This document shows positions 22,101-27,932 of a DNA stretch of 32,711 nt, in pieces. This DNA comes from Chloroflexota bacterium (GTDB taxonomy: Bacteria > Chloroflexota > Anaerolineae > JAAEKA01). The notes beneath the pieces were generated by a model. It was not told the origin of the DNA and did not search any database. It was given only the letters and a program-made list of their open reading frames with translations. The position numbers and the translations under genes are program-made. The stretch is taken from positions 1 to 32,711 of the forward strand of contig JAYELL010000079.1 in NCBI GenBank assembly GCA_034717495.1, given 5' to 3'. Every line of letters begins with the position of its first letter. Within the stretch, counting starts at the first letter, position 1.

Positions 22101-23552
22101 AGCCCTGAAACGGTTGCAATCGTCCTGGCGGAAGGTATCCGCTCCTTCATGCATCTGCCGATCACTGTGAACAACGAGGTCTTTGGCGTATTCAACGTCA
22201 GCTATACTAAGCTGCACGCCTTCGGCGAAAACGAAAAGCGTACCTTTTCGGCCCTTGCCCAACGGGCTGCCCAGGCGATCGAGAACGCCAGGATGTTCGA
22301 CGCGGAGCAGCGCCGGGCTGAGCAGTTCCAGGTCATCAGCGAAGTTGGCAGCCAGATCACCGCCATAATGTCGGTCGAGGAAATCCTGCAACGAACCGCT
22401 CGTTTGATCGAGGATACCTTCGGGTATTATCATGTGGGCATCGGGCTGGTCGAGGGAGACCAGGTCATCTATCGCTACGGCGCCGGCGATCTCTGGGACG
22501 ACGCCGGGTTTGACTTTGAACCAGCTCAATTGAAGGTGGGCAGTGAGGGGGTAACCGGCTGGGTCGCGGCAACAGGCAAGCCGCTCTCTGTGCCTGATGT
22601 GCGAGAGGAACCGCGCTATGTGTTGATGCAGGGCAGCGAAACCCGCTCGGAACTGACCGTACCGATGATCGTCAAAGGAAAGGTGATCGGTGTGCTCGAC
22701 GTGCAGAGTCGCTGCTTGAATGCCTTTGATGATATAGATCTGACGGTGCTTCAGGCATTGGCCCATCAGGCGGGCGCCGCGATTGAGAATACCCAGCTCT
22801 ACGAGCAGGCGCAGAAGGCGGCTGTGGTTGAAGAGAGGAGCCGCCTGGCTCGCGACCTGCACGATGCAGTGACGCAGTCTCTCTTCTCTGCAACCTTGCT
22901 TTCTGAGGTGCTGCCGACTACCTGGGAGAGTGACCGGCAGGAAGGGGAAACCTTGCTTCGGGAACTGAGCCAGCTCAACCGGGGCGCGCTGGCAGAGATG
23001 CGAACACTGCTGCTTGAGCTTCGCCCAGCGGTTCTGGCCGATGCCGATCTGGCCGACCTCATGAACCAACTTGCCGACGCCGTCACGGGGCGAACCGGGA
23101 TGCCAGTCGATGTTCAGGCTGACAAGGACTGCAGGCTGGAGCATGATGTGCATATAGCGCTCTACCGAATCGCTCAGGAGGCACTCAACAATGTGGTCAA
23201 ACACTCCAGAGCAGGTCATGTCACGGTTCAACTGAAATGCATGACCGGATCGGGCAACGGCCAGGGCGATGAACAATTTTGCCGGATCAAGTTGCAGATT
23301 AGCGACGATGGGATTGGCTTCGATCCGGAGGCGATCCCGCAGGGCCGGCTGGGCCTGGGTATCATTCAGGAACGGGCTGAGGCGATCGGTGCGGACCTGA
23401 GCATCGAAACTGCGCCCGGGGAGGGGTCCCGTGTCACCGTGACATGGCGAGGGTCACCCACTGAGGGGGATTCTGGTTCTTCGCCCGATGGTGCGCTGGC
23501 AGGCACAACAGTCCCGGAAGATTACGGAGATGTCAACAATGGACAAGGCTGA
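19158..23552 (+). CDS. Two-component sensor kinase with 14 propeller blades, Y_Y_Y, two GAF domains and HisKA_3
   Basis: A 1464-residue kinase. A signal/anchor (FLAVLLLILLGQALLG) leads to about 14 Reg_prop blades, each ending in a (L/I/F/M/T)W(I/V/F/L)(G/A/S) motif from MWFGT to LYFGG; 14 fits two seven-bladed beta-propellers outside the cell. A Y_Y_Y domain (about 748-830, LEFEYAALNFSQPERNQYAY, then GGDYLLRVKASN) precedes one membrane helix (about 835-855). A coiled segment, GAF1 (about 898-1045) and GAF2 (about 1058-1215) follow, then HisKA_3 with H1235 in RLARDLHDAVTQSLF, and HATPase_c with ALYRIAQEALNNVVKHS, DDGIGFD and GLGIIQERA. Unlike classical hybrid two-component systems of this propeller class, it has no fused receiver or AraC domain; the regulator is the overlapping next gene. 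The start may instead be the ATG at 19194. Confidence 0.93.
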   Translation: MASMAAPSPGALMRRFLAVLLLILLGQALLGTRPVSASPQPPQASGTNDPISIPNQPVEFEHISLDEGLSSSTVTAVLEDSRGFMWFGTARGLNQYDGYQFKTFVHDPDDPGSIGADDVLSIVEDLEGVLWIGTSAGLDRFDRDEGRFTRFTLPDDDGDQVPTPVNALFEDRAGFLWVGAGNGLFHFDRETGNFHSHQRSPNNPGGLGDSPVYAIFEDNSGVLWIGARRGLYAWPPEAERFKYHRPNLEAPRWEHNVVQSIAEDQEGMLWIGTGGGGFFRFDPTTYQFSQHLLNPRDVEGLTYNNVAETYVDSQGVLWIGSVGGGLYQLDPHSGELIAHRSDPGTEESLSSNYILSLAESQPGVLWVGTWGGGVNKYDRLKRKFLHIRHDPAVADGLSPNPVIALLEDSRGLLWIGTEGGGMSVHDLETGMWRTYRHDRDDPTSLNSDYVTSFLEDRAGNIWVGTWEGGLCRFDVETEQCTTFRPDPLDPTSLGSDITRLLFQDENGTLWIAAFGAGLDRLEQPEMASPDAEFFHYWTVPNVPNRLSGNRIIQLTEDAGGIFWLATMDGGLNRFDRGTGEFTNYREDPGQPGSLSSDATLAVTIDSSGDTWVGTDAGLNRFDPDTGTFEVFTQKDGLPDDSIMGILEDDAGYLWLSTQRGLARFNPRTGASRNFTQNDGLQGYEFNLGYAKSESGPLYFGGIDGLNVVYPGHIPANPYVPPVVLTSLKQNGSDISEGKASDGLEKITLRWPSNDLEFEYAALNFSQPERNQYAYFLDGFDSDWNYVGDRRFGRYTNLPGGDYLLRVKASNSDGVWNDEGASLAISVVPPFWQTRWFQGLALGLLVASAFLAYRLRVRSIEDRSHELESEVAFRTYEIQERNQELDALYRADEELYSHLQLDDVLQSLVNIAVDSLQADKSVVLGWGESREKLVARVERGFSPEVVGQLVFEPGKGVAGHVARTGEAVAVRDATNNEWLAGESPETVAIVLAEGIRSFMHLPITVNNEVFGVFNVSYTKLHAFGENEKRTFSALAQRAAQAIENARMFDAEQRRAEQFQVISEVGSQITAIMSVEEILQRTARLIEDTFGYYHVGIGLVEGDQVIYRYGAGDLWDDAGFDFEPAQLKVGSEGVTGWVAATGKPLSVPDVREEPRYVLMQGSETRSELTVPMIVKGKVIGVLDVQSRCLNAFDDIDLTVLQALAHQAGAAIENTQLYEQAQKAAVVEERSRLARDLHDAVTQSLFSATLLSEVLPTTWESDRQEGETLLRELSQLNRGALAEMRTLLLELRPAVLADADLADLMNQLADAVTGRTGMPVDVQADKDCRLEHDVHIALYRIAQEALNNVVKHSRAGHVTVQLKCMTGSGNGQGDEQFCRIKLQISDDGIGFDPEAIPQGRLGLGIIQERAEAIGADLSIETAPGEGSRVTVTWRGSPTEGDSGSSPDGALAGTTVPEDYGDVNNGQG

Positions 23553-24177
23553 AACGATTAAAGTGATGCTGGTCGACGATCATGATATGGTGCGCCGTGG
23601 GCTGGCAGCCTTTTTGCGGGCCAAGCCTGACCTGGAATTGGTTGGTGAAGCCCGAAATGGCGAGGAGGCATTGCTTGTTTGCCAGCGGTCCAGGCCGGAT
23701 GTGATCCTGATGGATCTGGTCATGCCTCGCATGACCGGCGCCGAGGCGACACGACTGATCCGTGACGACTGCCCCGAGGTGCAAGTGATCGCGCTGACCA
23801 GTTTCGAGGACAAGGATCTGGTGCGGGATGCCCTTCAGGCTGGAGCAATCGGTTATCTGCTGAAAAACGTCTCGGTGGACGATCTGGCGGCAGCCATTCG
23901 CAGTGCCCATGCCGGGCGTTCAACCCTGGCACCGGAAGCCATTCAGGCGCTGGTGCTGGTCCAGGATGAACTCCAGATTGGCCAGGATCTGACCGGGAGG
24001 GAACGAGAGGTGCTGGCTCTTCTGGTGACGGGCAAGAGCAACCCCGAGATCGCAGAATGTCTGGTAATCAGCCGAGCCACCGCCAAGGCCCACGTAAGCA
24101 ATATTCTCTCCAAGCTGGAGGTGTCGAACCGGGCGGAAGCGGTGGCGGTTGCCATGGAGCACAAACTGGTCCGTTGA
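23539..24177 (+). CDS. NarL/LuxR-family response regulator, partner of the propeller kinase
   Basis: A 212-residue regulator. The receiver domain has VDDHD at the start, D59 in VILMDLVMPRMTG, the Thr of IALTSFED, and the Lys of GYLLKNVS. The LuxR-type HTH (LTGREREVLALLVTGKSNPE, then ISRATAKAHVSNILSKLEVS) follows. The ATG at 23539 has GGAG at 23526-23529; an in-frame ATG at 23530 with GGAAG is almost as good. Either start lies inside the 3' end of the kinase gene (stop at 23552), so the two are translationally coupled and almost certainly a kinase-regulator pair. A terminator follows. Confidence 0.95.
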   Translation: MDKAETIKVMLVDDHDMVRRGLAAFLRAKPDLELVGEARNGEEALLVCQRSRPDVILMDLVMPRMTGAEATRLIRDDCPEVQVIALTSFEDKDLVRDALQAGAIGYLLKNVSVDDLAAAIRSAHAGRSTLAPEAIQALVLVQDELQIGQDLTGREREVLALLVTGKSNPEIAECLVISRATAKAHVSNILSKLEVSNRAEAVAVAMEHKLVR

Positions 24178-24191
24178 GAAGAACCTACAAT

Positions 24192-24205
24192 TAGCCACCT
24201 GGCTA
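24192..24205. promoter_or_regulatory. Perfect 14-bp palindrome, candidate operator copy 1
   Basis: TAGCCA-CC-TGGCTA, 15 bases after the response-regulator stop. A near-identical copy lies at 25495-25508. Confidence 0.4.
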
Positions 24206-24216
24206 GTAACCAGATG

Positions 24217-24253
24217 CGCCACCCAGCCGATGTGCAGGGTGGCGTTTTGTGTT
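24217..24253 (+). terminator. Intrinsic terminator of the sensor cassette
   Basis: An 8-bp perfect stem (24217-24224 with 24237-24244, CGCCACCC/GGGTGGCG), 12-base loop, then TTTTGTGTT. Confidence 0.85.
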
Positions 24254-24450
24254 AGACTTGGAAATGAATATCCCAAAAAGCCAGGAGGAGGGCTGCCGCA
24301 AGACATTCAGTGAGTGCCGGCCAGAAGTCGTTTATCCCAATTACCTGGTTGAAGGTTTGAACTCAGCATGCCGGCCAGTGCTGAGAAAAAATTGAGGAGG
24401 GCAATCTCCAGAGAGACAAGCTTCAGAGTAGCAGTAAGGGAGGTATTTCG

Positions 24451-25317
24451 ATGTTAGGAAAGCGATCTGTTGTGTTGACCGTCGGGTTGATCCTGGCTTT
24501 GCTAATCGTACCAGCCACTGTGGTGGCAACCGGTGAAGGCACCGGTGCCGATGATGCTTTCGCGCCAGAGGGAACCTGGATGGATCTTGATGCCGGTGAG
24601 TTGCACTGGTATGCGTTCGACTACGACGGCGAAGAAGGTGCAATTGCCGTCTCGATGGATGCCAAACCAGACGATGGGGTACTGTTCAAGGTGGTCACAC
24701 CGCACTCCCTGTCGGAATGGATGAAAGGTGAGGACCTTTCGCAATGCGGTTGTGGCACTGCCAATGACTACGAATCTGGCGACCTCTTCTGGACCGGCAG
24801 TTTCAAGACTCCGGGCCGGTACTATGTCGTGGTGGAGCATACTGGCAATCACGATGGGCCCGGGTACTATGCGCTCAGCGTGAGCGGCAAGGGTGTCAGT
24901 TTTGAGAAGGAAGTGGCCGAGCAAGCCGCACCGGTGGCTGCACCGGCGGCTGCGAAGATGGTCGAGGTGCGGGATGTTGAGGCGCCGAGCGATTGGATGT
25001 GCATGGATGCCGGCGCTGAGCATTGGGTCGAGTTTCGATATGATGGCGATGACTCGGTCGTGAAGGTGCTGCTGGATTCGGCTCCCGACGACGCTGCAAC
25101 ATTCAGTGTCTGGACGCCGGAGCAGGTGCGCCTCTACGCGCTTGGAGAGGATGTCGACCCCATCGGCCGTGGTGCCGCTAACGACTATGAAGAGGGCGAC
25201 CAGTTCTGGACGGGCAGCTTCAATAGTCCAGGCATCTACTACATCCGGGTGGAGCAGTGTGATCGGATGTCTGGCGACTGCAAGCTGCAGATCGAAGGTA
25301 AGGGCGTGAGTTTCTAA
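24451..25317 (+). CDS. Secreted protein with two PPC-like beta-sandwich domains
   Basis: A 288-residue exported protein. Residues 1-27 form a signal peptide (LTVGLILALLIVPATVVA). Two homologous domains (about 35-152 and 170-288) are joined by an Ala/Pro-rich linker. Both share W-M-x-L/M-DAG-E, then H-W-x-x-F-x-YDG, a cysteine near the start or middle, and ANDYExGDxFWTGSFxxPGxYY(V/I), ending GKGVSF. The repeat is an internal duplication. The pattern recalls bacterial pre-peptidase C-terminal (PPC) domains, which bind polymers or aid secretion; no catalytic residues are seen. SD GGGAGG is 8 bases before the ATG. It lies downstream of the sensor cassette terminator with a leader of about 200 bases that contains a CTCAGC/GCTGAG hairpin (24361-24384). 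Confidence 0.8.
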   Translation: MLGKRSVVLTVGLILALLIVPATVVATGEGTGADDAFAPEGTWMDLDAGELHWYAFDYDGEEGAIAVSMDAKPDDGVLFKVVTPHSLSEWMKGEDLSQCGCGTANDYESGDLFWTGSFKTPGRYYVVVEHTGNHDGPGYYALSVSGKGVSFEKEVAEQAAPVAAPAAAKMVEVRDVEAPSDWMCMDAGAEHWVEFRYDGDDSVVKVLLDSAPDDAATFSVWTPEQVRLYALGEDVDPIGRGAANDYEEGDQFWTGSFNSPGIYYIRVEQCDRMSGDCKLQIEGKGVSF

Positions 25318-25436
25318 ACCGCCAACTGCTGTGTCGCCCGACGCGGTGGCGTTAATGGCTGGCCATTGCGCCGCCGCAGGGCAAAAGTAAAACCGATGGC
25401 AAGTCGCTGGTTTTTTCCAAACACTTGCCGTTGGTG

Positions 25437-25483
25437 GCACGGGCTGGGAGAGGCCGGCTTGGTCCCCGCCCGTGCTCTTTTTG
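25437..25483 (+). terminator. Intrinsic terminator of the PPC-domain gene
   Basis: GCACGGGC (25437-25444) pairs with GCCCGTGC (25468-25475), with extra GGG/CCC pairing inside, then TCTTTTTG. An additional T-run (25411-25416) lies upstream. Confidence 0.8.
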
Positions 25484-25494
25484 TCCAAAAATAC

Positions 25495-25508
25495 TAGCCA
25501 CCTGGCCA
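25495..25508. promoter_or_regulatory. 14-bp palindrome-like site, candidate operator copy 2
   Basis: TAGCCA-CC-TGGCCA differs from the site at 24192 by one base. It ends 24 bases upstream of the -35 element at 25533. Confidence 0.4.
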
Positions 25509-25532
25509 AGTCAGGAATTCCCCACCAGCCCG

Positions 25533-25561
25533 ATGACACCGGCTGTCTCCCCATGTATACT
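25533..25561 (+). promoter_or_regulatory. Promoter before the response-regulator remnant
   Basis: ATGACA (25533-25538), 17-bp spacer, TATACT (25556-25561). A start near 25568 lies about 31 bases before the remnant's ATG. Confidence 0.7.
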
Positions 25562-25598
25562 GAACGTAAATTGAGATTTCATCGGTGAGCAGTGCCGA

Positions 25599-25730
25599 AT
25601 GAGAATTCTTTTGGCGGACGATGAACGGCGAACAAGACTCAACCGTCGGAACGACTTTTCGAAGTAGTCGCCGAAATGGGTTCATTGAAGAACAGTGGAA
25701 GCACGAATTCTCTCAGAGCGAGGTATGGAA
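25599..25730 (+). pseudogene. Response-regulator remnant (truncated, frameshifted)
   Basis: The ATG at 25599 opens MRILLADDERRTRLNRR, the classic N-terminus of a NarL-type receiver domain with its acidic pair (ADDE). The frame stops at 25665-25667 after 22 residues. In a neighbouring frame, FEVVAEMGS (from about 25658) matches the next conserved receiver segment (usually xFEVVAEA), implying loss of about ten codons and a frame change; after that no receiver sequence is recognisable. The phospho-acceptor region and HTH are gone. It keeps a good promoter, so a short transcript and a 22-residue peptide may still be made. The 3' limit given is the stop of the second frame and is approximate. Confidence 0.6.
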
Positions 25731-25820
25731 CATGAACAACGAAAACCCACGACAGGACTTAGGCTGACGGAAATCTTCTTTCGACAAAACTCATGTTCAA
25801 GCAGGTGGAGGTGCGGAAAC

Positions 25821-26066
25821 GTGTTATTCCCAACAACTGGTACCCATGAATTGGTAAGACAGGAACGATTGAAGGACTGCCTGCGCAAGGCGGACATGGA
25901 TTGTATCTGCAAGGCGGCCGGCATCGACCAGCGTGGCTGGGCAGGCCGACAATTCTGCCGCGTCGCGGTAGCCATTGGCACCATACTGGTGGCAGCGGGG
26001 CAGCGATTGAAGGGCGCCGGCGCGGCGCAACAACCAGGTTCTTCTTCTCTGCAACAGGCGCGCTAG
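25821..26066 (+). CDS. Small basic protein, unknown function
   Basis: An 81-residue ORF from a GTG at 25821 with GGAGG at 25807-25811. It reads THELVRQERLKDCLRKADMD then GRQFCRVAVAIGTILVAAG, QRLKG, with a Gln/Ser/Ala tail. The layout (charged helix with an ELVxQERLKDxLRxA pattern, short link, weakly hydrophobic helix) resembles small uncharacterised proteins I associate with Chloroflexota genomes; that resemblance is from memory and unverified. Four cysteines are present. Without homology support, it could be non-coding. It lies downstream of the response-regulator remnant and could share its promoter. Confidence 0.5.
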   Translation: MLFPTTGTHELVRQERLKDCLRKADMDCICKAAGIDQRGWAGRQFCRVAVAIGTILVAAGQRLKGAGAAQQPGSSSLQQAR

Positions 26067-26107
26067 GGTAACCACAACAATGCGCGTTTGAGTGTTTCTC
26101 CTTCAGT

Positions 26108-26145
26108 GGCGGTGAGGGACGCAGGGCATGGCGTCCCTCACTGCC
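26108..26145. terminator. Strong hairpin without U-tract
   Basis: GTGAGGGACGC (26112-26122) pairs with GCGTCCCTCAC (26131-26141), extended by GGC/GCC across a mismatch, with an 8-base loop. No T-run follows on either strand. It separates the small-protein ORF from the DUF4097 gene. Confidence 0.45.
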
Positions 26146-26219
26146 GGAGAGGCAGCATCAGAGGGTGATTGTCAGGTTGACGGGTGCTGCGGGTCCTGAT
26201 CCAAGCGTTAAGACCTGAT

Positions 26220-27224
26220 ATGATGAAAGTGATCTCGCGTATGGTGAATGAAGTGTTGAACTGGAGAATTCCAGGAACCATAGTCATCGTTTCGGTTGTA
26301 ATAATTTGGATACTCATTGCCATCGCGGTGGTGACGGGCGCTGGTTTCCTGGTTATGAGCGCTTCTGACCGCACCGTTCAGGGTTGGTCCAACTCAATTG
26401 CTACGATGAAACGGGAAACTGTCAAACAGGATGTCGAGTACCGTGAACCGGCAAGCCTGGAACTGGATACCTTCGCGGGCCAGGTTTTGGTAGAGGTTGC
26501 CGATATCGATACGATACAGATCATCGCCACGAAGGTGGCTGCAAAGCAGGAAGACCTGGAGAAAATCGATATCAAGATCGTGCCACGGGATGGTCGTGTC
26601 CTGATTGAAACGGTACGTCCAGCGGGCTTGCGTGATGTCGGTGTAGACTTCGTCATTACGACACCACCCGGTGTTGATCTGAACCTTCGGACGGGATCTG
26701 GTAGTGTGACGGCCAACGGGCGGCATGGCGACGTGTGGGTTCGTAGTGACTCGGGAGCAGTAACTGTTGGAGGGTCACAGGGTGATGTGGTGGCGGAATC
26801 AAGCTCTGGTGCGGTAATGGTGAGCGGCAGCAGAGGCGACGTTCAGGCAACAAGTGGTTCGGGACACATCCGACTCCAACGGCTAAGCGGCAGCATCAAT
26901 GCCCACACGGAATCGGGCCGTGTGGAAGCGACCGGTGTCAGTGGCCAGGTTAGATTGAGCAGCAGCAGCGGCAATATCGACTATCGTGGAGACCCCATGG
27001 GCGATTGCCGCTTTGAGACAGGCAGCGGGTCGGTCCGGTTGGCGTTACCTGCCGCTTTGAACGCGATGGTCGATGTGCAAACCGGCAGCGGCAAGGTCGA
27101 AATGGGCTACGACATCACCGGACAGCGAGGTCATCAGTCGGTGAAGGGCACCATCGGCAGTGGAAAAGCGGCTCGCATCTATGTCCGAACCCCTTCGGGA
27201 AATATCACTCTGGAGAAACAGTAG
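26220..27224 (+). CDS. DUF4097-family membrane-anchored beta-helix protein
   Basis: A protein of 334 residues from the ATG at 26220 (or ATG at 26223). A membrane helix near residues 20-45 (TIVIVSVVIIWILIAIAVVT) anchors a long extracytoplasmic domain. Residues about 85-150 (LELDTFAGQVLVEVADIDTI) precede a region rich in short G-S-G/S-G-x-V/I turns: LRTGSGSVTANGRHGDVWVR, VRSDSGAVTVGG, SGSGHIRLQRLSGSI, ESGRVEATGVSGQV and TPSGNITLEK. That spacing is the hallmark of DUF4097 (adhesin-like) right-handed beta-helix proteins. Role unknown; members often sit next to envelope-stress regulators. The SD is weak. An in-frame GTG at 26184 is an alternative start. It is followed by two co-directional genes. 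Confidence 0.85.
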   Translation: MMKVISRMVNEVLNWRIPGTIVIVSVVIIWILIAIAVVTGAGFLVMSASDRTVQGWSNSIATMKRETVKQDVEYREPASLELDTFAGQVLVEVADIDTIQIIATKVAAKQEDLEKIDIKIVPRDGRVLIETVRPAGLRDVGVDFVITTPPGVDLNLRTGSGSVTANGRHGDVWVRSDSGAVTVGGSQGDVVAESSSGAVMVSGSRGDVQATSGSGHIRLQRLSGSINAHTESGRVEATGVSGQVRLSSSSGNIDYRGDPMGDCRFETGSGSVRLALPAALNAMVDVQTGSGKVEMGYDITGQRGHQSVKGTIGSGKAARIYVRTPSGNITLEKQ

Positions 27225-27305
27225 AAAGTTGTTCCCCTGGCGGCGCTCGACAACGCTACCACGGCAGAAACCAATTGTCTTGATTCCCTGGAAAGGAGTG
27301 TTTTC

Positions 27306-27914
27306 GTGCTCGACCATGTCGCTTCGACAGATCTGAAATCAAATGCCTACATGTTTGATCATCGGGATGGACTGCTGGACAGCTATCTTGGGCTCATGTT
27401 GCTGGCCGCTGGGCTGCTGATGCAGGCCAACCTGATCTTCCTGGTCGGAATCGTTCCGGCCAGCATGCTGCCCGCCTACCAATCGGCAAAACGGTCTGTC
27501 ACAGCCCCGAGGCAGGAGCAACTGAACACAGGGCCCGATCGAAGTCGAAGGTCCCGAAACTTGATGTTGATCGTCCTGGCAGTTGGTTTCACAGCCCTGG
27601 GACTGGCTATTCTGATCACCGGCGGGGTTGGCGCCGGTGAGATACCGGCCTGGCTGACAACCGGGCTGCGCACCTACGGGATGCTTGCGGCCGCTCTGGC
27701 GTTTGCCACCGGGTTCAGTCTGGTGGCCCATTTCGGCAGCTTGCCACGCTATGTTTCTTTTGCCGTTCTTGCCCTGGCCATCTTCGGTTTGGGGCAAGGG
27801 ATCGGGTTCGGCTTTCCCACCGGCCTGATGATTCTCGGTGGCGTAATGGTCTTGGGCGGCTTGTTGACGCTGGTGCGCTTCGTCCGCACCTATCCAGTTG
27901 AGGCTACAAAGTAG
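27306..27914 (+). CDS. Polytopic membrane protein, unknown function
   Basis: A 202-residue protein starting at GTG 27306, with AAGGAG 7-8 bases upstream. It has about five to six hydrophobic helices: two in residues 25-55 (SYLGLMLLAAGLLMQANLIF), then a basic cytoplasmic-type loop (SAKRSVTAPRQ, DRSRRSRN), and helices near 85-108, 120-140 and 145-190. No known family motif is seen. The gap to the DUF4097 gene is 81 bases and to the next gene 18 bases, so the three genes probably form one operon. Confidence 0.8.
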   Translation: MLDHVASTDLKSNAYMFDHRDGLLDSYLGLMLLAAGLLMQANLIFLVGIVPASMLPAYQSAKRSVTAPRQEQLNTGPDRSRRSRNLMLIVLAVGFTALGLAILITGGVGAGEIPAWLTTGLRTYGMLAAALAFATGFSLVAHFGSLPRYVSFAVLALAIFGLGQGIGFGFPTGLMILGGVMVLGGLLTLVRFVRTYPVEATK

Positions 27915-27932
27915 CAGCGAGGAAGAGAAATT

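Noticed and set aside
21873-23276. 467-residue minus-strand ORF
   Set aside because: It is antisense to the GAF and kinase domains of the propeller sensor and shows no domain motif.
24192-25508. PPC-domain gene as a mobile insertion between direct repeats
   Set aside because: The repeats are palindromic and only 13 of 14 bases match; no transposase or terminal inverted repeats are seen, so an operator reading is simpler.
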